In this document: positions 31,945 to 43,497 of the stretch, in pieces
Numbering within the stretch: position 1 is the first letter of the stretch
Layout: the number at the start of each line of letters is the position of its first letter
Assembly (NCBI RefSeq): GCF_026914185.1
Contig: NC_070559.1
Span: 7,485,501-7,549,500 of the forward strand
Source: Puccinia triticina
Taxonomy: Eukaryota; Basidiomycota; Pucciniomycetes; Pucciniales; Pucciniaceae
DNA: 64,000 nucleotides
Direction of reading: 5' to 3'
Notes under the pieces: model-generated
Told to the model about the DNA's origin: nothing
Database searches by the model: none
The model's input: only the letters and a program-made list of their open reading frames with translations
Made by a program: the position numbers and the translations under genes

Positions 31945-34526
31945 GGGGAAACTTAATTTTTGATTTCACACAGGACAGAGGCGGAGAGCACGATCACTGA
32001 CAACTTTTGAAAGGATGCTCTTGCAGGCCTTAGGAGTCTTCAAGAACTCAAATGCCACCGGTCCCTTGACAAAAATCCATCCAGCAACACTAAAGGCCAA
32101 TCGGCTTGCCAAACAACACGTTGCCACCAAGTATCAGCAGAAGCAAAGGGAAGTGACAATAGATGAGCTTTGGCAGCGCAATAAAGGATGTGACTGATGG
32201 ATGGAACCCTTTTCCAGCAGTACCATTCAACAAGGGCACCTACATTGGCAGTGCAGGAAAAGAGAAAACCCTCTGTCACCTTGCTTGTTGTCAAGATTTC
32301 CAACACCATTCAGGCTGCCCAAACATCAACAATGAGGATGCTAAGGCCTCTTTGAATACCCTCAGTGGCACTCAGAAGAGGAAACTCAACAAAATTGTCA
32401 GCAGGTCTTCAAGAAACACTCTCAATCAACAATCAATCAAGTGCGCAAGGGATGATGGTGCTTTTTTGCTTTCATTTTTTGTTGCTTTTTTCATCTGTGA
32501 TATCTTTTATTCTTCTTTGTTTTTCTCTCTCTAAATACTTTATTTTATTTTTTTCCTCAATGTGTAGCCAATTGATTGAAATGCAGCAGCTGGATACCCT
32601 GGCAGTACAAGTTTGTGCTATATCCAATCACCATGAGAGTTTGCTTGGTACTTGCATGCAAGTGCCATTGCACAATACTTTTTAAGAACCCTGTTAGATA
32701 TATCCTGGAACATTAAACTCAAAAAATGCTCAATTCATAATGAATTTATGTTGAGATGATGCTCAATTAAGCTTAAGTCATTCTGGAATGGGTTTGGAGT
32801 CAACTTGAAAACAACTTCAACTTGACTCTATGTATTATTGGAAATATTTTAGAAAAAATTTGAAACTTCCTTGCAAAGCAATATCAAATACTTGGTGGAA
32901 ACAAGAGATTTTCCATGGGAATGAAATATTTCAATTTATCATGTGCTTATCATAAATTACAAGAAGCTTAATATATGTTAGTGTGTCACAAAAATATGCA
33001 CATGTACAATTGTGTGACACATTCTCCAGTTGCTGAAATTTTTTGCAACATATTTAAAGTTAAGGGAAAAGTCCAGGGTAACAAACCTTGGATTAACCAG
33101 GAGTTGGGTATAACTTCATAAAATCTCCCTAAAATTATTTTTTTACACATTGCTTAAAATTACATAAAACTTGTGAAGGGTCCATCTAAGCCCTTGGTGC
33201 TGCATGCGCACTCAGCTTGGAATCACTTGGCTCAGTGATTAAAAATGTGACACACTAGCATGCATATGTAAATTTATGTTACATATTCTTCAGCTGCTGA
33301 AGTTTATCCCAAGGGAGTTTGATTTCTGGGGCAATTCCAGGGGAGCCTCAGGCTACACAGGGTTTGTGAATGACTTCAGAAAATCTCCTCAAAGGGATTT
33401 GTGTACAGATGACTGAAAATCAGATAAATTTTTAAAGGATTCTCCAAAGCCCCTGGCATTGCATGGGCACTCAGCGTGGTGTGCTATGGTTGTTTGTTGA
33501 ACAGTGTGTCACACAAACGTGCGCGTGTACGTTTGTGTGACACAATTTGTCACAAAAGCCTGCAATGTTACACGTTTGTGTGACAGTTGGCCCCTCAGTC
33601 AGTGGAAGCCAAAGTAAAACCATAGTACCATAGCAACATCAGACCTCTCAGATTCTCACTCCACTCCATCATGAGTTTTAACCATTTGTAAATGAAACAA
33701 TTTAAGAAAAACTGGCAGCTTTTTGGTACATTCCCTGAAAATAAGAATAAAGATAGTTTCTGAGAAACCAACAGGGTATGGGTTCAAAAAGAGGTCAAAA
33801 ATCATGATCATCAAAACATGAGAAACTTTGGTAAAAATTGAGGATAAATTAAACCTTGTCATATAGGTATGGCATGAATTTTACACATACATTACACAAT
33901 ACATCAAGTATTGTTCCAGGTCATTTCAGGATATTTTGTGGCAGAAATTAACATTGCCTTCAAACCAGCATCTAAATGAGATCCAACCAAATCTATGACC
34001 AAGTTCAGAGATGGCACTTGCACACAAGTTCTGAGCAAACTCCCTTGGCCAATGGATTTAATTTGGTGCCTGTTCCTCCATGGCTCATCTGTTGTGGAGC
34101 CCACTAAGGGCCCACGTGCAGCTGACCTCTCATTGCACCAGGAAAAATAAACTTTCACTAGACTGCAGGTAACATCAGCCTAAGTCCAATGAGCTACCCA
34201 CCAGTTGCACAGCTGGCCGCATGGAAAGCCCCCTGTAGGAAATAAAGGGGCCATTGTAGCCTAGTTGTGGTAGCAACAGAGCAGGAAAAAAGTGACAGTC
34301 ATTGTTGCTTGATGTCACCTGATGTCTGGTGACAATTTATTTTTCCTGGTGTTGGATGGTGGTGCCGGTGTGAGCCCGGCCCTGTTGTTTGTATCATGAG
34401 GAGTCCTTGCCGTGCCCACGGAAAGCCCAAGGCTTCCATGGATTTGTTGAGGTGATCCCGTGGATACCCCCCGGATCAAATTGGTGGTGAGCCCGTGGGT
34501 GTGTGGATCAGGAGCCGCTGGTCCGC
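31945..34526. other. No gene recognised; hairpin-bearing AT-rich DNA
   Basis: A frame at 32015-32534 (LGVFKNSNATGPLTKIHPAT and on) changes phase and matches nothing I know; it may be a decayed exon. From 32700 to 33650 the DNA is AT-rich with repeated TGTGTCACA words and one near-perfect palindrome at 33505-33544 (TGTGTCACACAAACGT, 8-nt loop, inverse). At 34300-34355 there are GTGACA and GGTGACA palindromes and TTTTTCCTGGTG, like the ends of the element at 1121. Confidence 0.45.
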
Positions 34527-35353
34527 TGTGAGAATAAAAGCTGGTAAGTCGGTGGAAATGTCCGCTGACCGCCTTCTTCAAGAATATTAGTGTCCGGGCT
34601 GTGTTATTGTTAGTGACTTGGCTCCGCACTGCTACTATCCGCTATCCTTCAGGGCTCCTCACTGAGCCTGATCTATAGCGTAATAATCTGCAAGTGAATA
34701 AAGCTCCGCACTCCGTAAGCGCAGAATCCGCAAGTAACTCTGAAAGTAAAGATAAGGTCACAAATATATCTCCTAATACTCTAGTACGTCTGTAAGTTGT
34801 AAGTACAATAATGAGTAATCCTTAAGATGATAGGATAATAGGATAAGGAAAGAGAAGAGAAAAATCCATGAGCCCCCTTTTCCTGTCCTTCCCTCCACGC
34901 ACATTGCCGTTCCCACCCAATCCCGCACTAGCCCTCCAGCTCCGCCCGCTCTTCTGCACGTCACTCTCCCAGACTCTGCTCCTCTCCAACACTTGACCTC
35001 CCACCATCCTCTGGCTAGCCCCCGCCAGTCGGTCTCTTGTCACCGGCTCCACCCTGGTTCCACCCGCTGGTGGAACCCGCTTTGGCTGTTGTGGCTCACC
35101 CGCTGACACGCCGCTGCTACCACTCCACATGTGTAGTCCGCCACAGTCCAGCCCTGTCTTTTCCACTCCAATCCGCAATCCGTGCATTCTGGTCCACGTG
35201 TGACTTTCCGTAAGCTTTCCTAGTGTGCTTTTCTGACATCATCCTCAGTGCTTATGTCACTGGAATGCACTCTGCCTGAGACGCTCTGTGCATTCTGGCC
35301 CGCACTATCCCCAAGTGGACATTTTGCCACGCTTGCCTATATAAATCACCACA
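34527..35353 (-). mobile_element. Solo LTR, family LTR-B, inverted
   Basis: Read on the minus strand it runs from TGTGGTGATTTATATAGGC (35353) to TTTTATTCTCACA (34527), matching 12605-13485. It is about 50 bp shorter because of small deletions. Flanks are CCGC and CCAC. No retrotransposon interior is attached. Confidence 0.87.
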
Positions 35354-35426
35354 CCACCTGCTGCACGGGTTCATCATGGAATCCTTGTGGATTCTGAGTG
35401 ATTTCCCTGGGGGGCAGTTGACCCAA

Positions 35427-35505
35427 ACTTAACACAAGTCCCTTCCTGTGCTTGCGGGGCGTGAGCACCATCCCACTTGCGGGAGAGACTTGTGCTTAAT
35501 GTCTA
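35427..35505. repeat. Hairpin family H, diverged copy
   Basis: AACTTAACACAAGTCCCTTC at about 35427 faces GGGAGAGACTTGTGCTTAATG at about 35481, with TCTAACATTTGGCTTGAG after it. The inner loop differs from the other copies. Confidence 0.65.
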
Positions 35506-35628
35506 ACATTTGGCTTGAGGCTGCCCAGCCAAATGTTGAAAAATTCCTTCTAACCCACATCTCACTGCATACCCCTCTGAATTTTTCACAGCCTCCGGTA
35601 CTATTAGAATCAGATTTTATTTCTCCGT

Positions 35629-36691
35629 TGTAAGACTCAAAAGCAGTTGTGAAACCCTTTTGCTGAATGGTGAAGGGTATGATGGAGGTGCAAAACTCTG
35701 CCCTTCTGCTATCAGATAACAAGACCCACCAAGCTAAGCTTGGCAAGTTTTAATCAAGTGATAGGTCTGGTCTAGTTCCAGATGAGGTTGTTTGATGACA
35801 GGCATGTGAAAGATGAGAGGGTTTATGATGATGGAAAAGGGTGAAAGTTGACTTGATGTTTCAGGTGGGGGTTGAACGCAGGTCCTCGAGAAGATGATAT
35901 AAAAAGTTGAGAAGAGTGTCTGGACTGAGAAGGGTATATGTCTCAGTCGGGGGTTGAACCAGGAACTGGGTAACTCGTGACAGGCACGTGATATGTCAAG
36001 AAAGAGATATAAGAGCTATGAGAGTGAGCTCAGTGGTTATTTGCAAATGTAAGGGCGGTTATGAGGTGTTGTAAGGGTAATGGGAAAACTATGGGTGGTA
36101 TGTAAATAACTGGGGAATACTGAGCTGAGGGAAAAAACAATTGGGAGAGAGAGTTCCTTATATAGACAAATGTGAGGGATTTTGGCTACAAGGGGGACCC
36201 TGGATGAGGGATTTTAGCTGGTGGGCTGCGTACAAGTGGTGTCAGAAGATACTAAACACAGGCAAAAAGTGAGGTGAGAAATGAAAGATGATGTCATACT
36301 AAGCAGAAATGGGGTCAGAAGACTGCATGCAGCTGCAAGGGGTGCATAAATGAAGCAGGGACATGTCAAATACAGAAGAAATGGGGGTTGGTCCCCTGCA
36401 TATGCAGTGGAGATAAGAGGGATAGAAAAGAGTATGTGTTTGGCTGGGAGTATGTGTAGACCTGGGAAAGATGACTTGAGGGTTGTGACAGGTTGATGAC
36501 TGGGGCTGGCCGTGTCCCTGAGGGTCCAAGAGGGTGTAACTTCCAGTCCAGCGGGGCTCCAGTGACGCTTCCAGTGGTGACTAGGGGTAAAATTGGCCGT
36601 AGAATACATACATGAGGTCCTTTTAGGCCTAAGGTGAGTAAATATATGTATGAGAAAAACCTTTTGATTTTTCACTTTTCTGTCTACCACA
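35629..36691 (+). mobile_element. Solo LTR, family LTR-C, with 4-bp duplication
   Basis: Starts TGTAAGACTCAAAAG and ends GTCTACCACA. CCGT stands on both sides (35625-35628, 36692-36695). It is the uninterrupted reference for the copy at 9390-11808. TATATAGACAAATG near 36160 could be promoter sequence. Frames inside on the minus strand are shadows. Confidence 0.9.
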
Positions 36692-36741
36692 CCGTGATCT
36701 CATGTGTCCAAAACAACTACCACCATCCCCTGAAAAAAAAA

Positions 36742-38527
36742 GGGAGTTGAAAAATTGACTCCCAAGAATTAATAAATCGACTCCCAAAAGTCGTTTACAT
36801 CGCGCGGACCGCCTCTGGACGTCCGTCCCCGGTCCGCGGGGCCAAAGTTTGACCCGCGCGCATTTTGGGAGTCGGAAAATTAATTCTACTCTCCAGAATG
36901 GGAGTCGGAATTTTAATTTCACAAAAAATGACAGAAAAGAAAGAAAAATTTATACCTCTGCACTGGGGCATCTAAAGCCCCCCAAAATTTTACAGCGGCC
37001 ATAAAGCACTCTGAATAACACCTGATGAGCCTCACGGCATTGGCGCACCCCAGGAAAGGGGTGTGCTACTGTGGGTCTAATTTGGCGGATTTCCTTAGGA
37101 GGAAATCCGCCAAAGCCTTGGCTACAGTGCCCCAAAGCCCCCCAAAATTTTACAGTGGGCATAATAGCCTCTGAATGGCAAATGTTGAAATTTTTGGCAG
37201 TATCAAACCCCAGGAAAGGGGTGTGCTACTGTGGGTCTAATTTGGCGGATTTCCTACTAAGGAAATCCGCCAAAGCCTTTGCCACAGTGCCCCAAAGTGC
37301 ACCAAAATTTTGTATCATGAAATAAAATACTCTGCAACCAAATGGTTAGCTGCAAGACAGTAACACACCAGCATAAAATAATTTTGAGGCAGCAGGGGCT
37401 TTTGGTTATATCTGCTACTAATTGCCTCCGCAACAGATAATAGTGCCTCCGCAACAGTTGATAGCGCCTCCGCAAGAGTTAATAGTGCCCCTGCCACAGC
37501 TAATAGTGCCTCTGCCACAGTTAATAGTGCCTCTGCCACTGTTAATAGTGCCTCCGCCACAGTTATGTTGCAGAAGCATTATTAACTGTGGCAGACGCAC
37601 TATTGATTGTGCCAGGCACAAACTTTGAAAGAGGCACTATTAAATGTGGCAGATGCACTATTAACTATGGAGGAGGCATTATTAAATGTGGCGGAGGCAC
37701 TATTAACTGTGGCGGAGGCACTATTAACTGTGGCGGAGGCACTATTAACTGTGGCGGAGGCACTATTAAATGTGGCGGGGGCACTATTAACTCTTGCAGA
37801 GGCGCTATCAACTGTTGCGGAGGCACTATTATCTGTTGCGGAGGCAATTAGTAGCAGATATAACCAAAAGCCCCTGCTACCTCAAAATTATTTTATGCTG
37901 GTGTTTTACTGTCTTGCAGCTAACCATTTGGTTGCAGAGTATTTTATTTCATGATACAAAATTTTGGTGCACTTTGGGGCACTGTGGCAAAGGCTTTGGC
38001 GGATTTCCTTAGTAGGAAATCCGCCAAATTAGACCCACAGTAGCACACCCCTTTCCTGGGGTTTGATACTGCCAAAAATTTCACCATGTGCAATTCAGAG
38101 GCTATTTTACCCGCTGTAAAATTTTGGGGGGCTTTGGGGCACTGTAGCTAAGGCTTTGGCGGATTTCCTACTAAGGAAATCCCCCAAATTAGACCCACAG
38201 TAGCACACCCCTTTCCTGGGGTGCGCCAATGCCGTGAGGCTCATCAGGTGTTATTCAGAGTGCTTTATGGCCGCTGTAAAATTTTGGGGGGCTTTAGATG
38301 CCCCAGTGCAGAGGTATAAATTTTTCTTTCTTTTCTGTCATTTTTTGTGAAATTAAAATTCCGACTCCCATTCTGGGGGGTAGAATTAATTTTCCGACTC
38401 CCAAGATGCGCGCGGGTCGAACTTTGGTCCCGCGGACCGGGGACGGACGTCCAGAGGCGGTCCGCGCGACGTAAACGACTTTTGGGAGACGATTAATTAA
38501 TTCATGGGAGTCGATTTTTCAACTCTC
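36742..38527. mobile_element. 1.79-kb near-palindromic foldback element
   Basis: The left half (from GGGAGTTGAAAAATTGACTC) and right half (ending in its inverse, 38527) pair along almost their whole length, about 870 bp per arm, with the centre near 37614 at GTGCCAGGCAC. Order inward from each end: GGGAGTY-rich tip, GC-rich GGACCGCCTCTGGACG block, TGGGAGTCGGAATTTTAATT, CCCCCCAAAATTTTACAG, AAATCCGCCAAAGCC repeats, TTTTGTATCATGAAATAAAA, then 21-bp minisatellite arms. No transposase. A half copy is at 7172-7712. Transcription would give a long double-stranded hairpin RNA (inference). Confidence 0.92.
37420..37855. repeat. 21-bp minisatellite in both orientations
   Basis: Units of GCCTCYGCCACAGTTAATAGT run in one direction at 37420-37570 and in the other at 37625-37850, meeting at the centre of the foldback. 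The right side has more units. The 7-residue repeats (AEALLTV) seen in open frames come from this and are not a protein. Confidence 0.9.
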
Positions 38528-39530
38528 AAATTTTATGCATGTTAGATTTCTTCCAAAGGGGAGCTGCCCACCAGAACCTTGCAGCTTTCTCAGGCACCTA
38601 TGATAACTGAGAGCTGACATCTAAAAGGTGAGTTCCGGGATGTTTGGGAAGGTATCTTTTAGATGCCCTTCTCGGACTCCGAATTGGCGGGCAGCTTCCA
38701 AATTAAGTTAGCATTTCCCTTTTTTCAGTTGAACCCCTATACCTTTTCGTAGCCTGTCTGGGTGGCCTCCTACCGACAGCAAGATATGAAGTTTGAGCTC
38801 CTATGACCTGACCAATCCGGTTAAGCTTCAGCAGGTAAGCTGCCCAGTCTAGACTTGAGCTCCTGTGACAGTGTATGGTCGCTATTTCGGACTGTGTGTT
38901 GAATTTTGTTTGAACGAAAGACTTTACCGATGTCTCAAAAGCTTTCACTCATGGTACCGTTTGATTAGGAATTGTGTTTCCAACAGATAATCTCTCGCCG
39001 AGACTCGCCTTTCGGGTGGGCGAACCAATCGGAGTTAGAGCAAGATTCCAATTTGCATGTACTGCTTCTGGGTCATGGACTGGTCAGGTGTAGTAAACTT
39101 TGTCTTGTATCCTGACAGAGACATCATTTACAGGAACAAGTTTTGCAGCTTGGACTGTCCTTGGATGTGACATGGTTTTTTTTCGAGACTGGATCTGACT
39201 GGAGCAAAAGCGCCCATGCCATTTATCTCGTAGTCGGGGTTAGTAATGACGACATGGTTCACAACAAGTACAAGCTGAATACAAACCAATATGGCCTGAT
39301 TTCTGCCGGTGGCCGGTAAAACGATCCGACATAGCTACGTGTCAACTGCGAGAGTGTTGAAGCCTTGTTATAAGAGTTCCGATTGGAAGATGTGCTGCCT
39401 GCTGCTCCTCAGAGTTTTTTCACACTAATTTTTCACTTTCAGTGCAGAGAAGCTGGCCTCTGCTGCTCCTCAAGAAAAACATTATCATCTTCCACCTTCA
39501 GCGCATCCTAATAATCTTCCATAGCTGAAC
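38528..39530. other. Upstream region of the secreted-protein gene
   Basis: No repeat of the window's families and no convincing frame. GCTGCTCCTCA occurs twice near 39405 and 39460 with TTTCACTTTCAG / TCCACCTTCAG, perhaps a small duplication in the 5' untranslated region. A promoter for the gene at 39531 is expected here but no clear TATA box is seen. Confidence 0.5.
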
Positions 39531-40687
39531 ATGACGGGCTTATTTTCGTTGCTTCTCATTGTTTGCAGCCTTGGTACGGGCTACGTTTCCTGTTTGCCAG
39601 CAGGTGGACGATGTTTTGCTCGATGCGATTCTGCAAACAACATCATACTGCCTGCGCGACGTAACCCATCAAGACTGGGTGCTACACAGACAAACACGGA
39701 AGGTTCGTGCCTCGGAACCCGATTGAGATGAATCATCTAATTACTGAAGTTGGGCTGACTTCGTAATAATTTGGTGGTTATTCACGTATCCTGTTATTCC
39801 CAGCAGCGCTTAGTTCAGACTCGCTGGCACAGCTTGCGCCATCTGATGCGCTAAATTACGAAAATAGTGCTTCACCTGCAAATCCTGAAGGCCTGCAATG
39901 GATTATTCCGGAGGCCCGGGCCGAACATGCACCCGAAAGGCCGCCGAATCTTGCACAGGCCATATTAATGAAAAACACACTGGGGACGTTGCCAAAGATA
40001 AACCTGTCAGGGGCCGCGGAAATCCAGATCAAGAAAGCAGGATGGGAGATACTCAATGATCGCATCAGAGATATGTTTGAAAAATCTGGCGTGCCGGGAG
40101 GAGGGGAAACCAACCCCAAAGAAATGGCGGGGAAAGGAAGGGCACCGGCGAACGCCAAAATTGCCCAGGAAGTTCCAGAAACTGCACAGGTGCAGCCCTC
40201 TCAAAAACTCCTTTGGATAATCTATAAGGGAAATGCAAAAAAAATGCCAGAAGAAGAATTAATCCGAGCTTTTGAGCCCTTAAACGACGCGATGTTTCGC
40301 ATCCATGTAGCTTTGCTGCAGAAATTAGGCGTCAACTCAGATGCGTGGAAGTCGAAGCACATAGACTTCATGGAATGGTTCAGCGCACAAATTTTTGACC
40401 AAAAGGATCTTCCCGTTCAGCACAATGGGAAAAATCTAGAAAAAAATCAAACCACTTGTACTCCTGGGCACATCAAAAGATCAGTCGGAATGCTTTTGCT
40501 CTCTGGAAAAGAAGATAATTTGTTTGTTCATTTAATTCCTGTAATCAGGATCTGGTATGAAAATTTTCATATTGGTTTAGTTGAGAAAGCCAATTCAGGC
40601 AACAGCTTTGACTTGTTTATTACAGAAGCTATAGCAGAATATGGAAGATATTATAAATATTTAACTTTCAAGTCCTTCCAGTCCTAA
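39531..40687 (+). CDS. Secreted protein of unknown function, 2 exons
   Basis: Exon 1 39531-39702, intron 39703-39803 (101 nt, GT-AG), exon 2 39804-40687. Joined length is 351 residues. The N-terminus MTGLFSLLLIVCSLGTGYVS has the form of a signal peptide, with cleavage likely near residues 19-24, so the product should enter the secretory pathway. I see no transmembrane segment after it and no known domain. The mature protein has a long polar, Pro/Ala/Glu-rich stretch (about 60-160) and then a helix-like C-terminal half with aromatic motifs (KLLWIIYKG, DFMEWFSAQIF, IRIWYENFHIG, AEYGRYYKYL). The 3' splice site is CAGCAG; using either AG keeps the frame and adds or drops one residue. In a plant-parasitic fungus it would count as an effector candidate, which is inference from the signal peptide only. 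The start ATG is in a good context (AACATGA). Confidence 0.8.
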
Positions 40688-41332
40688 TGTCTTCCCTTCA
40701 GAATACACTCACAGGCCAAAGGACAGATCCCTCCATCAGGGTGGTGATCAACTTTTCTTCATCTTATTTTCTCATCTTTTAATATTTTTTGGTTTATTGT
40801 CCTATTATAGTTCTTTGTGCCACTTATCTGTGGCCACTGGAACAGTTTTTCCTTGTTCAATTTTTTCCCAACATCACCTCTTATAAAATTCTAGCCATTA
40901 ATTATATATTGCAATAGCAAGACTTCATACTCTTTCTGGTCAAAGCTCCTTTTTTGAAGTAACCACCTGAATCAGTTAGGCTGAATAGTCCCTAAAACAA
41001 ATTATTGCATCATATAATTCTCTTCCCTAGTATTGATCTATGCATAGCTCCAGTGCCACTCCTTTTTTCCCTTGTCCTGATTTCTTCCCCCATTATATTT
41101 TTGGCTACCCAAAATAAATTTTTAGTATTTAATGGGGTTGCTTGCAGCCCTCCAATTACTGTAGACAAATTTTACTGCATGATAAAACAATATTTGATGT
41201 GAGTGAGCAACATGATTACAACCAGCAAGGCAAGTATGAAGTTCATTTCCCAATCTAGCAAAATTGGAGGATTAAAACTATGTGTAGGACATAGTTATAT
41301 GTCAGATGTTTTGAATAATATAATGTGACCAG
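40688..41332. other. Downstream intergenic, no gene
   Basis: AT-rich, unstructured. The 3' end of the secreted-protein gene probably lies in the first few hundred bases. A short hydrophobic frame at 41005-41202 is not supported. Confidence 0.5.
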
Positions 41333-42079
41333 CTATTAGGGGGTTCACAATAGGGGGGGTCACAATAGGATAAAAATGAAATGTTTTTAAGCCCTTTATC
41401 AACAATGGGCCACTATGCTACGTTACACTATGGGCCAATATCCTTTAGTGTATCCGTGGTTATTTGGCAAGACAAATGGGGTATTGTTATCCCCAATTAT
41501 AGCCCAATACACTAAAAGTTAGTGTATGTACACATTGTGAAAGTGATACATGCACATGAAAGGGACACACACACATGAAAGGGGTATGTGCACATAAAGG
41601 GGTATGGACACATTATGAAAGGGGTGAATGCATAAAAAGGGATATGTGCACATGAAAGGGGTATGTGCACATGAAAGGGGTATGTGCACATGGAAGGGGT
41701 GTGTGCACATGAAAGGGGAATTTGCACAGGTATCAACTCAGTATTTTGGATCCTGTACTCATTTTTTTGGAGCTTAGACCAACTCTTGCATGAATTAGGC
41801 AATTTTCATGTAATCAACCAGTGCTTGATTCTTGCATGAGGCACAGCTTGCCTTGAGCTCTTGCATCTCAACTGCAAGCAGTTTCTAGAGTTTTTCTTGC
41901 AGTGTAACAATACAGTTAGTGCATCAGCCCACTGTTGCCTTTATGAACAATTTTTTAGAGAATGAAGAAGTTTCTCTGATTCTCAGGGGACACCCAGTCC
42001 TGTACATCTTGCCAGTTTTTAGAAATTTGTTGATAAAGGCCTTAAATTATTTTTATCCTATTGTGAACCCCCCTAATAG
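41333..42079. mobile_element. 747-bp TIR element with internal minisatellite
   Basis: Left end CTATTAGGGGGTTCACAATA and right end CTAATAGGATAAAA preceded by TATCCTATTGTGAACCCCC are inverted. The similarity goes on through GGATAAAAAT and CCTTTATCAACAA. Inside, TATGTGCACATGAAAGGGG repeats about eight times (41530-41720). No transposase, so it is non-autonomous. I could not settle a target duplication. Confidence 0.75.
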
Positions 42080-42129
42080 GATAAAAACAAATTTTTAGAG
42101 TCAAGTTTAAGGTCTTTGTCAAACAATTT

Positions 42130-42290
42130 TTAAAGGGTCTTGGAAAAACAACTCCCAAGTTTTGGGAAAACAACTCCCATACGTCCGCGCAACTATTTTT
42201 TGACCAGCGCTAGACATTGACCTAGACCCTTTTTTTGGGAGTCGTCAACCCAAAAAATTATTTTTTTGGGAGTCGTCCCCACTAATTTTT
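42130..42290. repeat. Small GGGAGTYG foldback
   Basis: GGAAAAACAACTCCCAAG and GGGAAAACAACTCCCATACG face TTTTTGGGAGTCGTC twice. The block resembles the tips of the foldback at 36742 and the block at 59460-59812. Confidence 0.6.
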
Positions 42291-42404
42291 TGTCTTGTTT
42301 TTTATTATTTTTAATATGTATAACTTTTTTGTTCCACGTACTAGAGACATAAAAATTTGAGAGCACAGAGAAACATACATAAAAAGACAATACTGAAAGT
42401 TTTA

Positions 42405-42765
42405 GCAGTATTGTCCCATGAGAAAATGTGATATAAGGAATGTGCGCCAAAATTAGTAGGAAAATAACTGCTGACTGTGTAACTTTTGCGTTACACACCC
42501 AAAATGTCCACAAATTTCAGGGATATCTTAAGACTGCATAAACTCTGTGATATAAAATTTCTGGCATTATTGTTCCATCAGAACATGACACATAAGGGGC
42601 GTCCCAAATGCTCAGTAGGAAATGACTGCTAACTGTGTAACTTTTGTGTTACACACCCAAACAGTCTAAAATTTTCAGGGATATTTCAAGAATGTAACTC
42701 CTCTGCGCTATAAGGTTTGTGGCATTAGTGTGCCATCAGAACATGAGATATGAGGGGTGCAGCTC
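42405..42765. repeat. Tandem repeat, about 160-bp period
   Basis: Two full units and the start of a third. Shared words: CATTATTGTTCCATCAGAAC, GTAGGAAAATAACTGCTGAC, TGTGTAACTTTTGTGTTACA (itself palindromic), and TTTCAGGGATAT. From 42766 to 43497 I see no gene or repeat of note. Confidence 0.75.
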
Positions 42766-43497
42766 CACAATAGACATGCTCCCTACCAGCGCACAATTTG
42801 TGCCTCATGTTTGATGACACAAACTCTCAGAGCTGCCAGAAATAATGAGGACAAGAAAATATAAAATTTTTTTATTCAAAAAATACTAGAGAAGAATAAT
42901 ATTCACAATATTTATTCAAAAAAGACTAGAGCAACCACCAATACATGAAAACTACAAATGGAAATACTAGTAAAATTTACCACTCTTATCAGGAAAGAGG
43001 AGCTTTCTTCCACCTGTTTGAGCAAAACAATCAGAGTATCTTGTTGGAATCCAAATAACCCTCTAAAGAGGAGTACCCCAGGTGAGTAGTACTCACGTAC
43101 ACTCACCACAAATCTCATATTGAATACTTATATTCATTACGTTAAAAACCAAAAACTGTGACAGGTCCACTGTACAGTGCAAATAGCAAGAAGCTCTGCG
43201 CTGTTGCATTGGGTAATGACGCAACCAAGGTCATTACTCAGAACTCAAACAATCTATCATCGTTAAACTCCTTGTGAGTTGCAGATCTTCACAACCGAGT
43301 TGGTCAAAGAGCGTACTGACTCTTTCTCCTTCTACAGACAAAACAACTCCAAAGATCGAGCAGAACAACTCAAACAAAGCAGTCATATACTTGCGATATC
43401 ATTGTAAGTACTTTGACGCTTCTTCACTCTAGACTAACGGAACGATCAACTGATTGTTCTTGTTCTTATAACCAGTTCTACGAGTCTTGCCGACCGT

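Noticed and set aside
35865..35975. tRNA genes suggested by GGGGGTTGAAC words
   Set aside because: Only T-arm-like words are present; no acceptor or D arm can be drawn, and the sequence is part of LTR-C.
37607..37954. Repeat protein with AEALLTV heptads
   Set aside because: It arises from the 21-bp minisatellite (a multiple of three) and exists on both strands and in both arms of the palindrome.
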